From assembly GCA_949317995.1 (NCBI GenBank), contig OX439051.1, positions 43,589,250 through 43,653,249 on the forward strand: a DNA stretch of 64,000 bases, written 5' to 3'. Shown one piece after another: positions 12,201-25,002 of the stretch; the stretch's first letter is position 1; the number at the start of each line of letters is the position of its first letter. Source of the stretch: Acholoe squamosa (lineage: Eukaryota > Annelida > Polychaeta > Phyllodocida > Polynoidae). The notes beneath the pieces are model-generated. The model was given only the letters and a program-made list of their open reading frames with translations, was not told where the DNA came from and made no database searches. The position numbers were made by a program, and so were the translations under genes.

Positions 12201-12390
12201 TGTCTTAGCCATACATTTCCCAAAAGATCCTGAGTCCAACTTGACCTTGATAAAGTACATCCAAAAATCCCTAAAAAGCACATGTTTGTATATTAAGGGC
12301 ATATATAACAAATAGAGGTGCACTTGGTGATTCTAGGGGCAGATAAGGAGCACGAGGCCATGGGTCGCGTGCATTCTTATTTAGCCCATA

Positions 12391-12433
12391 CCATGGTTAT
12401 CCGCCAAGAACGTGATAACCATGGTATAAGCTC
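12391..12433. repeat. Short hairpin
   Basis: The arms taccatggttatc and gataaccatggta are separated by about 12 bases and form a 13-bp perfect stem. Confidence 0.7.
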
Positions 12434-12699
12434 TGATAAGGCAATGGTAGAGGATAGCATAACAGTAAGGGAGGTGGAAGAATAGTGGTATAAAGAGTAA
12501 TAATCACTGATTTAGTACACCTCTATATCCTCCATGCAGGTGCACAGGACACCAGGGTCAGCAAAACCATACTACCAGGCACCAGAGACACGGCCACGAC
12601 TAGGCACACAGGGTCTCAGCAAGCCTCTACCTCCCTCCTTTTTTTTCTCCTTTGGAAATCGTTTGGATAATTTTATCTACATGCCTTAACACATGGGAT

Positions 12700-15600
12700 T
12701 GTGCTTTACTCATTTTAGTTATAGGTGAACCCCCACTTTTTAAGATCTTTCCTGTTGCACTCATTTGAGTCTCTGTGTACAACCCTAATTTGGTATAAAA
12801 AAAGTATTCTGTCATATAAGGGAGGAGTTGTCATGTTTAAGACACAGCAACCTGTTTCCGTATCAAGGATTATCTTGATCTTGACCTTGAGGAGTAGTAT
12901 TGGACACAGAAATTACATGGCAACTTACTGCCATAATTCCGTCAGCGTTTCATAAATCCATGCAGCAATTTCAGTGTGCTGAATAAGCTCCATCTAGCAG
13001 ACATAATGTTAGATTTTTACCAATTTAAGCAATCTAGCTCTTGGGAGATTGAGACCTAAATGGTGTATGGTTTACTTGTGCTGAAGGCTTCAACAGATGG
13101 CTGTAACACAACAGGAGATTAAAAGGCAAAGATTGCTTTCCGCACAAAAATTACCATATCAACAGGAAAGGAATTGTCATTACAAAGCATTCAAGAAATT
13201 CAAATAATTCAGATTGGGGGAAAAGGTAGCGGGAGGGGTGAAGGATGGAGAGTGATAGGAACAGTGAGGTATAGATAATGATCCTATGAGAAAAATAGTA
13301 CCAAAGTGTATCTAGAAACTTTCCAGGAGTTCAAGTAATGGTGAATTCCGTTGTTATTTTAACAGAGGTTCCTTGTACTGCTCTACTGTCCTCATAATCT
13401 AGGGCTTCATTGATTGTAGAAACTACCCTACTTGACTGCGGTGTGATTATGGTTGTTCACAAGGAGATCTGGTAGATTCAACGGTTACGTTTTCAGAGTG
13501 TATTTGACAGGCTTATGTGACCAAAGTAGCCTGGCATTAGGTACAAATGTTCTTTAACACAGCAAGGGTCATAACGGGCATCTCCTGATATATACAGAAA
13601 GTTATAAATGCACATTTCAGAATATAGCCTGGCCAAACCTTTGCAGTTGCACCCACTGAGGGAGCATTACCAGAACTGATGTCCTTTACCTATTGGCCCA
13701 TAGCTTGGTGACATTTAGGGGTTTGAGACCTTGCGGTGCACCTGATGACCCTTCAGTGGGACTGGAGGTGTAGATAAGTACAGGAGAAGGCACTAGGTGG
13801 CAGGCTGACAGATAAAGCCTCCATATTTTGTGTACAGAGGAGTCCCCACACACCCCCTGATTATGGTCTAACAGTGACCTTAACCTAATAGGTTAAAGAG
13901 TCTAATATGGCTTATTTAAAGGACAATGAAATGGAGGACAAAAACAAACCATCTTTGAAAAAATCAAGGTGAGCTATCTAGTCTATTGAATGTGATTTAT
14001 CAATTGGTATACCTTTCATGGTGCATACTGAACCCAATATTCACCATCCAATATTTTTCGCATATCAGGGGTGTACCTAAGCATGACCTACAACACATAT
14101 CTCATGGAAAGGTTATTTGATACAAGCCTCTACAATCTAATCATAATTTAATGTGCATATGTGGATCAACACAGGAAAAGGGACCTCTGTGAGGGGCTTC
14201 CTGGTGGTCCCCTTCCCTGGTACAGCAAACTCAAACATGTGTCTTGATTGGTGCTATTTGCAGTGTGGCCAGACAACCCTCTGTACCTGTGCTATGTAGG
14301 GTAGATGCACCGTCTCTACTATACATGAAGTTGCTAAATCTTATACCCAAAGGTTGCCTGTAGAGTATGGGATGTGCCTTATCCAGAAGCGGTGTGCTCT
14401 CACAGGCAAAATGAAAATATCATGAATAAACTAAAAAGCATTTCTAATTCCTTAAGTATGGAAGCTTTGGATATGCAAAAAGTGAAATCCAGTGATAAGA
14501 ATGGGTATTGGTGAAGTATGAATGTATCAGACCTAAAGTGTTGATGAGATGGATTACATCAGATCAGTGAGGAATATTTATGATAATACTGTCGTATTTT
14601 TCAGAATCATTTCTCGCTGCATGGTGCCATGATGATAGATTGTGCTTACTACTTTTACAAGTCATAGGCAGGTCCATTTTCATATGGTTTAGGGGGACAT
14701 GTGCCCCCTAGGACATGCCCCCCACCCCCTTGGACATGCCCCCCACCCCCTCAATCTACCCCTGCACTCAGTGTGGCATATAAAAATGTGGATGCTGGCT
14801 ATTGTAGTAAACCAAGCATTTCATCTTAAAGGTAAAACCCCACAACACAAGTGTCAACGCAAGGTGAATCTACCCTAACCACACTATAAGCACATAGTTG
14901 GTAGACTGCTCTTTCATGACATGATTTATTTACAGTGGTGTGGTAACAACCCTGCCTACTCTTAGCTGTAGTGTGCCCAGTTGTTACTCAGCCTGCACTG
15001 GCCTTGTCAGACTGCCTGTATATGTGGATAACCAACTCCCATATCAAAGTTTCAGACACCATTCACACTACAAACTAGTGTTCCCAAAACACCCATATCC
15101 AATATTTCACATCAGATTTTCTCAGCGTCTAGGTAACTTAAGATCAAAAGAAAAACTCATTAGGACTTTGGCTTGCATGGACAAACAGATTTTCTGACAT
15201 CGGAAATATAAGTTGGATTTTAGAATTCCTCTCCTGTTCCTAGTGTAGAGTAATTGGTCCATAGTGGGTGATGACAGGTGACTCAGAGACAGTACATCAC
15301 AATGTACAGCTGTCATTCAACATGTCAAGACTTTGTATGGACAATCAAGTAACACACCCATTTTGGGATGTACATCTCAATATTTTATCATGCTCTTCTT
15401 GCAATGTGCAGGTATCATGTTCTTTGAGGTGTAGAGTAAGCGGTCCATGGTTGGTGATGGTAGGTCAAGTTGGGTAAGAAAATCATTTTGTGAGTTGTGT
15501 GTCCATATTCAAATTACATTGTATACTTTATTACGTCATGTGTGTCAAAATCCTTGGGTTCTACAGGTCTGCAAAGGTTTTCCATCACATGACCTCTCGA

Positions 15601-17600
15601 CTGCCTGCATTGATATATAGGAGTCTGGTGGAAATTATCTAAATAGTGTTAATAATCATCCACAAAGAAGAGTGATAAAGATGCCTGCATTATCCCTCTG
15701 AGCCAACATGTACAACTATATTTTCAGCTCCTAGGGAGATGTGATAGTTTGAAGTGATACTCTTGTGAAGGCTTCTTTTGATTTGAGCATTTCATTTTCC
15801 TAATGGAATTTTCCTGTCTGAAACGAAACAGTACTGTAAGAAGACCTGAGAGTGCAGAAAGGACATCTCTTGCAGGACTGCATGATGCGAAAGAAAAAAT
15901 ATAAACTTGTGTCGTCTTTTTTTCAGTGTTACGGGATTAGACATATTTTATAGAGAGGTATTATGTCCACTTAGAATAATTTATCAATATGGGTCCTTAT
16001 CTGAAATTAAATTATGAATAGACTTAAGGTTGGACACTGCCTGTGCAATGAGGGTCTTCGTATTGGCTGTCAGACTCTTTAAGAAGGGCAGAACTAATAA
16101 GTCTGCTGGAAAGGAACTCAAAAACAAAGGAAGGCAAGAGATAGTCCGGGAGGAAATCCATTAGGATGTTTGGAAACTCCATCTAGGTAAAACTTCAAGC
16201 CTCACAAGGGCTTTGGTGAAAATGACCCATGGAGACAAGGGACCTGTCAACTATTCAGTTCATCACATTTTAGTACTGGATGGTAGGAAGAATATGAAAT
16301 GAATAACCATTTCAGTGTATAAGTATAACTATAAAAACAACATAGATCCATCTCACTAGAATACTTATGCTGTGATTTGTCATCTAATCAATGATTAACC
16401 TTCCTTATTCCATAATGTAATATATCAATACATTACAGAGAGACACTCTGACCACTTGGCTGACAGAACCAAGGCAATGTGACTGTGTATGTACTGTCAC
16501 AAAAGGAACAATGATCAGATTTAGAAACTAGACACATCTAGGAGGCAACAATAAATATAGCACTCCAATCAACAACAGAGACGATCCTCAATCAGATAAA
16601 GGCATACTGTAGTGGGCCATTTAAACACCCAGGCACTCATACATTTCAACCCCTCCGGTCCATATTCGAGACTGGCGCTTATTTGAATACTGTTTTTTGG
16701 TGCTTATTATTTTTTTCAATACCCCTGGAGCTTATTCAAGACCAGCACTTGTTTGAGACCCAGGTGTATTAACAAGCCATTTTGGAACCTGAAAAGATGC
16801 TTCATAATGATGAGCTCCAAGTAAGGAGCTTTCTCACTTCACCAGTCTGGAATAATCCGAGATTTCTGTCCTTATCCTCAAGCATGTATAGAACCTATCC
16901 CCTTGAAGTCCATCCAGTTGAGAAAGTACCATCATTTTGCTGCCTTCAAAACTATAAACTGCTCCCAATCCATTCATGGGCCCCCCAGGGGACTGTCAGT
17001 GTAGAATGAGGCCAGGGGACTGTCAGTGTAGAATGAGGCCTTAATGTAGAGAAAACGTCTCTGGTTCTAATCACATGGAGTGTCCTACAAGAAGTCTATT
17101 GGACAGTCTTTGAACTTTTTAATGAGGTACTTTGGCCCATCAGTGCCACTTCTAGCAGACCTAAGCCCTACCCTAACCCTGTGCCTCTACTTGTATCCCC
17201 CTTAAACCCCAGCTTTCCTTTAAGACAGAACTGATAGTAGGAGAGTAAGCCAGCTGTGAACTGGGGGAGTCTAAATCAATTCTTTCTTACCCATATCTAA
17301 TTCTAACTGTTCTGTGTAATTGAGTGAGATCATCCATTGAATCACAAGTTGTTAGAGCTGAAAGGTCTGTACATGGCTGTATCTGGTCATGGTCCCTAGT
17401 ATGATATACCATTTTATTATTCCATAAATTCCAACATATTTTGTATTAATCAAAGAATATCTATGAAATTAATACATAGGTTGGTTCTAAGAGCTATAAG
17501 AGCGCTCAAACTTTGTATAAGAGCGTTCATGCCCCACTGCACACCAGCCAGGTCAGTTACAAACACACTCTCTGACATCAAAGGCTCCGACCTAATGGTT
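12700..17600. other. Long quiet non-coding stretch
   Basis: No supportable gene. Minor items are an accccct/ggacatgcc tandem patch at 14,690-14,755, a copy of a GCTTATT dispersed repeat at 16,620-16,770 and a 30-bp tandem duplication (ccaggggactgtcagtgtag...) at 16,983-17,041. Open frames of 62-85 codons show no domain signature. Confidence 0.5.
16620..16772. repeat. Dispersed repeat with 'gcttatttga' units, copy 1
   Basis: Contains 'gagactggcgcttatttgaa', 'cccctggagcttattcaaga' and 'cagcacttgtttgagaccc'. The same order of phrases recurs in decayed form at 63,010-63,180, so this is a multi-copy element, not a gene. Confidence 0.6.
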
Positions 17601-17649
17601 CACTGCACAATATAATAAAAATGAGGGTCTCAGTGTGCGACCTCATGGT

Positions 17650-18143
17650 TCAGTGCACAAACTAATAAGTTGTAAGTGAATGCAACCGGCCGTCACGGGT
17701 GCCTGAGCACCGCTGACGCCGTCATGAGTGTCTGAGCACTCTAATAACTGAACAATGGGTTACATAAGCACGACGCCATAACCGTCCGGTCGCTCTAGCG
17801 TCGCTCCTGAGCAAGCTAGGTCAAATATCAAAGCATTTATGGAAAGCCCATAATTAGACGGTCAGAATGAGCCCAAGATCAAGGCGGAACTCCCATTATT
17901 AGGGAAGTTATGCCATGGAGACTGAATGGAGCTCCGAGTGCACTACAGACAAACTGGCAGGAGTTACGCGCCTATCCAGCGGGCAGTTTAAACTTGGAAT
18001 ATTCAACTCCGCGCATGCACAAAATGGCGGCTGTAGCTGCGTAAACGACCGAGTTATGAGGGTTTGAAGTTACAGAACCGACCAAGACAATGGGGGACAC
18101 AGCGGCGCCCATGGGGGTCCTTTGTGCACTCAGTGACACATGA
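17650..18143 (+). promoter_or_regulatory. CpG-rich promoter-like patch with NRF1 and YY1 motifs
   Basis: CpG dinucleotides are frequent here, unlike the flanks. GCGCATGC at 18,011-18,018 matches the NRF1 core and AAAATGGCGGC at 18,021-18,031 matches YY1. The two together are typical of housekeeping promoters near the transcription start. The first ATG (18,024) opens only six codons. A second ATG in good context (18,090) opens MGDTAAPMGVLCALSDT to TGA at 18,141-18,143. A longer frame without that start crosses to a donor-like AGAG|GTAACA near 18,271. The downstream gene could not be followed. Confidence 0.42.
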
Positions 18144-18299
18144 AAGGCTCCCCTCTAACAATTGTAGAGTTAGGCAGATGCTACTGGCCCCAGTCAGTCT
18201 GGAGGTGCTATTTGCTACAAATAGCCTGTCTGCACCTCCAGGAGGACAGAACACCAAGAACCGCTCTAGAGGTAACATCTCCAGTCATCTCCTGCTACC

Positions 18300-20270
18300 T
18301 GCTATACCACTGCACTATGGTGAAACTATGCTAGAAAGGCATTGGTTTCTATCATTAGTGGCCAGGGGGTATCTTCCTCAAGACTTCCACCAGAGGGTAA
18401 AGTTATTCATTATTACATTATTCCTCTAAGCAGCAGGTCAGGAGCTAGGTGTGGGAACCCACCTAGAACTATGCTGGACATTGTATTATTAATACCTCAC
18501 AGGTGGAGTGGAACAGAACATTATACTTTATAACTTACTGTATATTTACTGTATGTACAAATTACCTACATACTAACTACTGTATGATTGATATTCCTTA
18601 CATGTTGCCTAAAGCTGAATAAACCAGTGACAACTGGAAATAACACTATTTATAAGAGCCTTGAGGTAATTACACTATATACCACTAGTCTTATGATATT
18701 TCTCATATGACAACTTGATCATGCACAATCACTAGTATGACACTAGGAACCCATCCTGCCCAATCTAGGAGCTTATTCATTGATCTGCCAGCGTTTAGAG
18801 CTGGATGTATATGTATAGGGCTATATTTAGGCTCACCCAAAAGGTCGATAGACCCTATACTTCTCTCAGGGTATTTGACACTGCCATAATACCTTGCTTA
18901 TAAGGCATGGAATATACATTATAGAATGTACTTGAAGTTTGAATACCCCTTGTCGGCGAGGATTTCTTACAACATGAAAGTTCTATAGTTTCCAAAATCA
19001 AGCTCCAGCTGTGCTTAAAGGCCGTCCTTCGACTTAGTGTTTGTCGCATATGCGGAATGCACCTTATATGCAGGGTATTATGTTAGTTCTGCCCTTGCAT
19101 GTACTGCATGTCTTCGTCTACTAGTCACTCTGCTATAAGTGCACCCATAATATACATGTACATCCACACTGTACTGTCATTATTGGTTGATGCTCAAAAC
19201 AAACTGACACTTATATGTCAATACTCTCACACTTGTCTCTACTAGACTATCAAATACAACACAACTCTATATTGACTTAAATTGGCACAGTCTGAATTTA
19301 TATGGGCTTTGGAAGGGAGTGCCATATTGGGGTGCTTGGTTGATCATTAAGGTAGGTGGCGCCCATGGTATCAAAGTAGCTAAATTTTCACCAAACTTTT
19401 GCGACAAGATCTAAATGATATATACTTTCCAATGGTGATGACAAAATATAGAGGTCCCAGGCAATTTTCAAAGATATTCATCCATGAAGATACTGTGAAT
19501 ATTCTATAGGTTTCTATAGCATTTCATGTCAATATTTGTAGAATGACGTTAAAGAGTAGCTAAATTTCTGTATAACTTTCCCAGAATATTCTCAGTAACC
19601 TTCTGCACCCAGACAATGTATTACCACCATATGGTCCCAGGCACTTTTTTTTACTGTTTTTCCACATTGAAAAAATCTTATGAAAATAACAGAACTACAT
19701 CAAACAGGTTATATACTGCTCCTATACCCGAACACAACCAGCTGACTTGGTGGCCTAATCAGTAAGTTTGCCAGGTGTACACACAGAAGGTTGAGAGTTC
19801 GCCCCAGCTTCATGTCCTGGGTCCTTCTATGATTTTGTAGTCTGTCTATAAGCCATAGAGAAGTATGAGCAGAAACCTGCGCACAGGATGTGTTTGGCAT
19901 GGTAGCCATCCACCTTAAGGAAAACTGACCTCTGTATGCCAATAGTTGCAGACTTAACTGGGGATAGTCTGATATCTTAGATCTATATGATGTTAATGCC
20001 ACTGACGGCTTCACTCAATACCTGAATTTGCATAAACAGTGAGAATTGAAATTAAAAATCATCTAGGGTTGAAAAAGAGTAAATAGGTGCTTCATGGCAG
20101 CACATTGCATTTTGTACATTGACGTCTATTATGCTTGAGGCCATGTTTGACTGTTATTACAGAAGGTGACAATTACACAGTTCACTCTGACAGCAAACAC
20201 TTTTCACATTTTGTTAATACAGAAAACATGAAAAGCCATTAGCAGCTGATTGCTGTTAAATTAGCCAATT
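18300..20270. other. Non-coding stretch
   Basis: No gene recognised. It is AT-rich unique sequence. Around 19,370-19,660 the phrases 'agtagctaaatttt' and 'ggtcccaggcaattttc' recur in diverged form ('agtagctaaatttc', 'ggtcccaggcactttt'), suggesting an old internal duplication. Confidence 0.4.
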
Positions 20271-20274
20271 AACC

Positions 20275-20395
20275 TATTAAGAGCCGCTGGTGCATCAATG
20301 CATCATTTCTGCTGGTCAGCATGGTGCATGAGTGCAGCCCTGCGTAGTCTACCGATCAGGACTGCATCCATGTATCATGCCTGGCCTTGAGGAAT
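20275..20395. repeat. TCATGATGCA foldback family, decayed partial copy
   Basis: Starts ttaagagccgctggtgcatc and continues with the family order (catcat, ggtcagcatggtgca, gcagccctg). Only one arm is recognisable. Confidence 0.5.
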
Positions 20396-20989
20396 ACCTT
20401 CCCATAATGTAGGTATGATGTTGAATACAGTCCTGCAGAAGAGACCCACTGGCCGCAACCATTTATCATGGCTATCAACGAACATATTAAATGCACTAAT
20501 GTTGATGGTATATTAATTTACAAGATGGCACTCATCTTTAACTGGCTACCTGCCCGTATACAGGCAGGCCATGCCTAAGAGGTTACTTTTCAACCATCCG
20601 CTGTTTTCACACTTACTCACAAGGGGGGACCCTTTCACCCCAAAGGTCCAGCATGTCTCTCCTGTACAGATGTTTGGAATAGACTGTGATTGGAGATCTA
20701 AAACTGCCATCTAGTGGAGTTCAAGTAAACTTCTCCAATATCTGGGGAAAAAGCCGTCAGGTATGGCCTGCAGGTACTTTGCCCATAATACCTGCAGGAC
20801 ACTAGCGTACACTCATCTAATCTCTCAAAGTCAGAATATCATATGTTTGCACTAAAACTGAAACCCATCTTTCCCCAGAGCACAACCTGTGATGAGGCAT
20901 GGGTTTCATTTCCCTGTGTACAATGACGACTGTGTAACAGAGCAGGTATTAAGTTTATGTACCACAGTGTGACAGCTTAGGGAGCGTTC

Positions 20990-21145
20990 ATTATTTATGG
21001 CAGGGGGGGTGCCGATCTGGCAGAACGAATACGTAAAAGAAAATTATCCCCCTCTGGAATAGGTTGAAAAAAAGTGACCCCCCTCCCCTTAGGAATGGGT
21101 TGAAAAAAAAATGACCCCTCCTTAGAACTGATTAAGAGAAAATGA
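20990..21145. repeat. Dispersed repeat starting 'gggagcgttcattatttatgg'
   Basis: The gggagcgttcattatttatg lead followed by alternating A-runs and C-runs (ttgaaaaaaagtgacccccc) is a common dispersed element type in invertebrate genomes. It resembles the homopolymer-rich block at 2000-2300. There is no coding capacity. Confidence 0.5.
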
Positions 21146-21284
21146 TTCCCATCACATTACCTTATACATTTAACTATGTTCAACAAAGTCTATGTACATC
21201 AGGTCTCTTCTTTCCTGTCATATAAGGAGAATTTGAGGGACTAATGCACTTTAGCAGGCGCTGAAGTGAACTCTTTAAGGCAGC

Positions 21285-21445
21285 CACAGACGGGCCAGAC
21301 TCGATCCATTACTAGGGAGTACCGATCCGATCCAGTCGGTCAATATCAAACATGTTTGATATTGACCGACTGGATCGGACGTCTCCTGCAGATGTCCCTG
21401 ACGTCACGATCAGCCGACCCAGTAAGGCGCGTCTGCAGTCCCCTT
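21285..21445. mobile_element. Small foldback element containing a perfect 54-bp palindrome
   Basis: Bases 21,326-21,379 form a perfect palindrome with no loop: 27 bases starting TCCGATCCAGTCGGTCAATA and their exact inverse. Outside it, cagacgggcc (21,287) and ggcgcgtctg (21,427) are imperfect outer inverted repeats. This fits a short MITE-like element. Target duplication unclear. Confidence 0.6.
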
Positions 21446-21479
21446 TACCTATCCTAATGCTGACCCTAACGTGCAGCAA

Positions 21480-22790
21480 GATGTACGCCAGCTAAAGTGT
21501 ATTCTACCTGAATTTAAACCATTCCAATTATGTGTTAAAAATTGGGTGGTCGTAAAAGCTATCAGCCATTGGCCAGCTTTCATTTCGCATAAAGGCAAAA
21601 CCTATTTCAAAATGGTTCCAATCTTTTGAAAAATTGAAATGTGAAGACCCTGGCATTGATTGATTAACATCTGTAATAGTACCTATTTTGAAGGCTCCTC
21701 CATAGGGGGTGCTAGCATGGGCCACTACTGATATAGTTTAAGTGGGTACTATATTACCCCGTGTATGGCCTCTGTGCTCAATGATAAAGCATTTTGGACC
21801 ATTACCATACTTCAACATATGGTATTTATATATTTTTTCAGCTATATCAATATCCCCTACTGCTATATTTGTTGCAAAGAAAGATAAAGGATTATAGAAA
21901 ATGTCTAAAGAATGATGTACAACCATAGATAAGTCTTGAGCAAACTGTTTGCCACTCCCGCATTATTTCATGTAGAGAAATGTAAGCCTGCCCTGTGTAT
22001 AAGCCTGCCCTGTTTATAACCCTGGTAAATTTGCCACTTAGTGTGTTTACAAGTTCGTAAGTTCGTCAGCCACAGGGAAATATGGGATGTCTTAGCCAGC
22101 TATATCATGCGACCTATTCCTGACTAACTGTAGTGATTGAGGCACTTGCAGCTGTCTTTTTCAAAATTTGCGCATACAAAGACAAATTTTTGAGAATATT
22201 CTAGTGTTTCAATTTCATTCTGATCTCATTTTTTAACATTGATTTAGTAGGTGTGATGGATATCAATCGCAACAGCATCGATTTCAAAAGTGAAACTAAG
22301 GGTTAGAAACTGGAGGTTCTGATCAGTAGTCGCTGTGATTATAGTAGGTGACTATTTTACCACCGAGAACTTTGCTGGCACCTCTCAGCTCAAGGGACAT
22401 TCATCAGTCCTGTTTGTGTCATACCCATGCCAACCCCTTTTCTATGTATACTTCTAGAAAGCCACTTCTGTCATCTATTCAGATGGTCCACAACAGATTG
22501 GAGAATGTTTACCATTCTCTCTTTCTTGACAGAAGACCCTTGTGTCACATATAAGATGATAAGGTGATTTGAGGCAACCCCAGGCCGCAAGAATCATCCA
22601 AGTGAAGAACCAATTACCATACAATCAACAAATAATACAATGCATGAACATGTTATCTGTTCATTTTGCATCACCCATATTTAGCTTTCAACAAAGAACA
22701 GGACACAGTAATGAGTATTCACAATAACAATGAGTTGGGTACATAAGGAAGAATAATATTAGCTGTTTGCACAATACATGAGTGTGTAAT
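21480..22790. other. Non-coding stretch
   Basis: No gene, RNA or clear repeat seen. Minus-strand frames of 62-65 codons lack support. Confidence 0.4.
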
Positions 22791-22794
22791 GGTT

Positions 22795-23103
22795 TGTTCT
22801 ACCAGTTTGGTGGTTCGGGTCTTACGATCAGGTAGGAGAAGGCAAGACAGTAATTTGAGTGTATGCCAACGGTTTATTATAGCTCAACGGCTACCCGGAA
22901 GGTATAGAAAAGGGCAGCTGATATTCTACTTAGAATAGATGTATTAAGAAGGAGGGCCTCTGATGTAGCAACTGAGCCCAGAGCTTTATATATGAACCCT
23001 AGGGTTTGTCGCCAGATGTCCCATGGGTCCAGACAAGTGCCGCCACCCATCCGAAACCCTAGGAACATCCAGCAACAGGACTCACCCGCCACGCCAGACT
23101 ACA
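22795..23103 (-). mobile_element. Candidate solo LTR (fossil), minus strand
   Basis: Read on the minus strand the block begins TGTAGTCTGG and ends GGTAGAACA, with the TG...CA ends usual for long terminal repeats. In order it contains a TATA-like catatataaag and an AATAAA followed by a short R/U5-like tail. No internal retroelement genes adjoin it, so it would be a solo LTR left by recombination. No convincing 5-base target duplication was found, so the exact ends and the superfamily (perhaps Gypsy-like) are inference. It appears old. Confidence 0.45.
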
Positions 23104-23484
23104 CCTTAGTACAGTACATATTACCGGTGTACCTCTACAAGTGTAACCACGAGTGAAAGGATAAAGATGGGTCCCACACATAAACATACCACAGTCAAAC
23201 ACAAGATTATCCGGTTTACAGCAGAAACGCAATCAGTGTTTACAATAGAACACAATCAGCATGCATTAAAATGATACCATATTCACGCTACAAGTCCCAG
23301 AATTCAAATACGAGGAGCAATTCCTCAGAACTCCTACATGTACACGTGGCATTTAGTGTATGACACTCAGGGCAGAACTGATGGACTTTTGTCAGAGCAG
23401 TATCTACGCTGACTTTCTTGGACTAGAGAGGGGAGACTTAACCTGACCATGCTGGTAGGTACTTCTCTTAGCTTAAGGCCTTTA

Positions 23485-24307
23485 TATATAAACAGAAGGC
23501 AACACCAACACTTGGGGTATTAGTGATATAAACAGAAGGCAACACCAACACTTGGGGTATTAGTGATATAAACAGAGGGCAACACCAACACTTGGGGTAT
23601 TAGTGATATAAACAGAAGGCAACACCAACACTTGGGGTATTAGTGATATAAACAGAGGGCAACACCAACACTTGGGGTATTAGTGATATAAACAGAAGGC
23701 AACACCAACACTTGGGGTATTAGTGATATAAACAGAGGGCAACACCAACACTTGGGGTATAAGTGATATAAACAGAGGGCAACACCAACACTTGGGGTAT
23801 TAGTGATATAAACAGAGGGCAACACCAACACTTGGGGTATAAGTGATATAAACAGAGGGCAACACCAACACTTGGGGTATTAGTGATATAAACAGAGGGC
23901 AACACCAACACTTGGGGTATAAGTGATATAAACAGAGGGCAACACCAACACTTGGGGTATTAGTGATATAAACAGAGGGCAACACCAACACTTGGGGTAT
24001 AAGTGATATAAACAGAGGGCAACACCAACACTTGGGGTATTAGTGATATAAACAGAGGGCAACACCAACACTTGGGGTATAAGTGATATAAACAGAGGGC
24101 AACACCAACACTTGGGGTATTAGTGATATAAACAGAAGGCAACACCAACACTTGGGGTATAAGTGATATAAACAGAGGGCAACACCAACACTTGGGGTAT
24201 TAGTAATATAAACAGAGGGAAACACCAACACTTGGGGTATTAGTGATATAAACAGAAGGCAACACCAACACTTGGGGTATTAGTGATATAAACAGAAGGC
24301 AACACCA
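23485..24307. repeat. 40-bp minisatellite, about 20.5 copies
   Basis: The unit core is caacaccaacacttggggta followed by ttagtgatataaacagaggg. Copies are nearly identical. From about 23,720 to 24,180 units ending tattag alternate regularly with units ending tataag, giving an 80-bp higher-order repeat. Frames on the minus strand (63 codons, repeated every 80 bases) are by-products. Confidence 0.97.
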
Positions 24308-24477
24308 TTGAGCCACTAGGTTAAATGCACTGTTGTAAATAAAGTCAAAATAAAGCTATCCACTGAAACGTTTATTCTAATCTGGATAGCTACAACATAA
24401 CGATACCTATAGGTGCTCATTTATGTATAAGTAACTGGCCACTTGTTAAATTCAATGACACTGTACCCACAGTACTT

Positions 24478-24668
24478 AAACAGGAAAGGCGCTTCCCTAG
24501 CCTACTTAAATGGGTCTATATCTCCTCTTTCCTATCTTCTCTGATGTGTATAGTACAACGACACAATCCTCTGTAAAATTGTGTAATGTAGTTCTCAGCA
24601 TGAATATGACCTTAGCTGTCGCAACGGCATTAAACCACTATTACTCACACACTTAAATGGGAAAAACA
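24478..24668. repeat. SINE-like repeat, copy 1 (decayed)
   Basis: Shares with 25,769-26,097 and 62,334-62,572 the order: cttccctagcc(c/t)acttaaa, a pyrimidine-rich block ending in ctcag/tctg, ttgtaatgtagttctc.gc, then atgaatatgaccttagctgt and cggc(a/g)ttaaac with a ctcac-type tail. The ending resembles tails of short interspersed elements in marine invertebrates. Confidence 0.6.
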
Positions 24669-25002
24669 CTTCTTTGAGATACAGTTTTCATTCTTTTGTA
24701 CTCATTATAACACCCTTGTACCCTTGTACACTTAGCAAAACGTTGCGACAGTGCTTACATGCACCAGCTTGGTAGACACAAAGGGCTGCTCCCTATATGT
24801 ACCACATTTTTCTGAGAGGGTCAGGGTGTGTACCCCGATTTTACAACTATTTCCCCTGTGTACCTGCACTGACACTTAGGGCGATTACATTGATGGGGCA
24901 CGTCTATATGCACACTCATGGACTGCATCTAACTCTGTTTTTCTGTTAGCCCTAAAGGCGTCTCATGAGGCCCCAAGGAGGGTCTTGCCGAAAGATAATC
25001 AA

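Noticed and set aside
23485-24307. CRISPR-like array
   Set aside because: Directly adjoining 40-bp repeats with no unique spacers, in a eukaryotic context. It is a minisatellite. The same applies to the other arrays.
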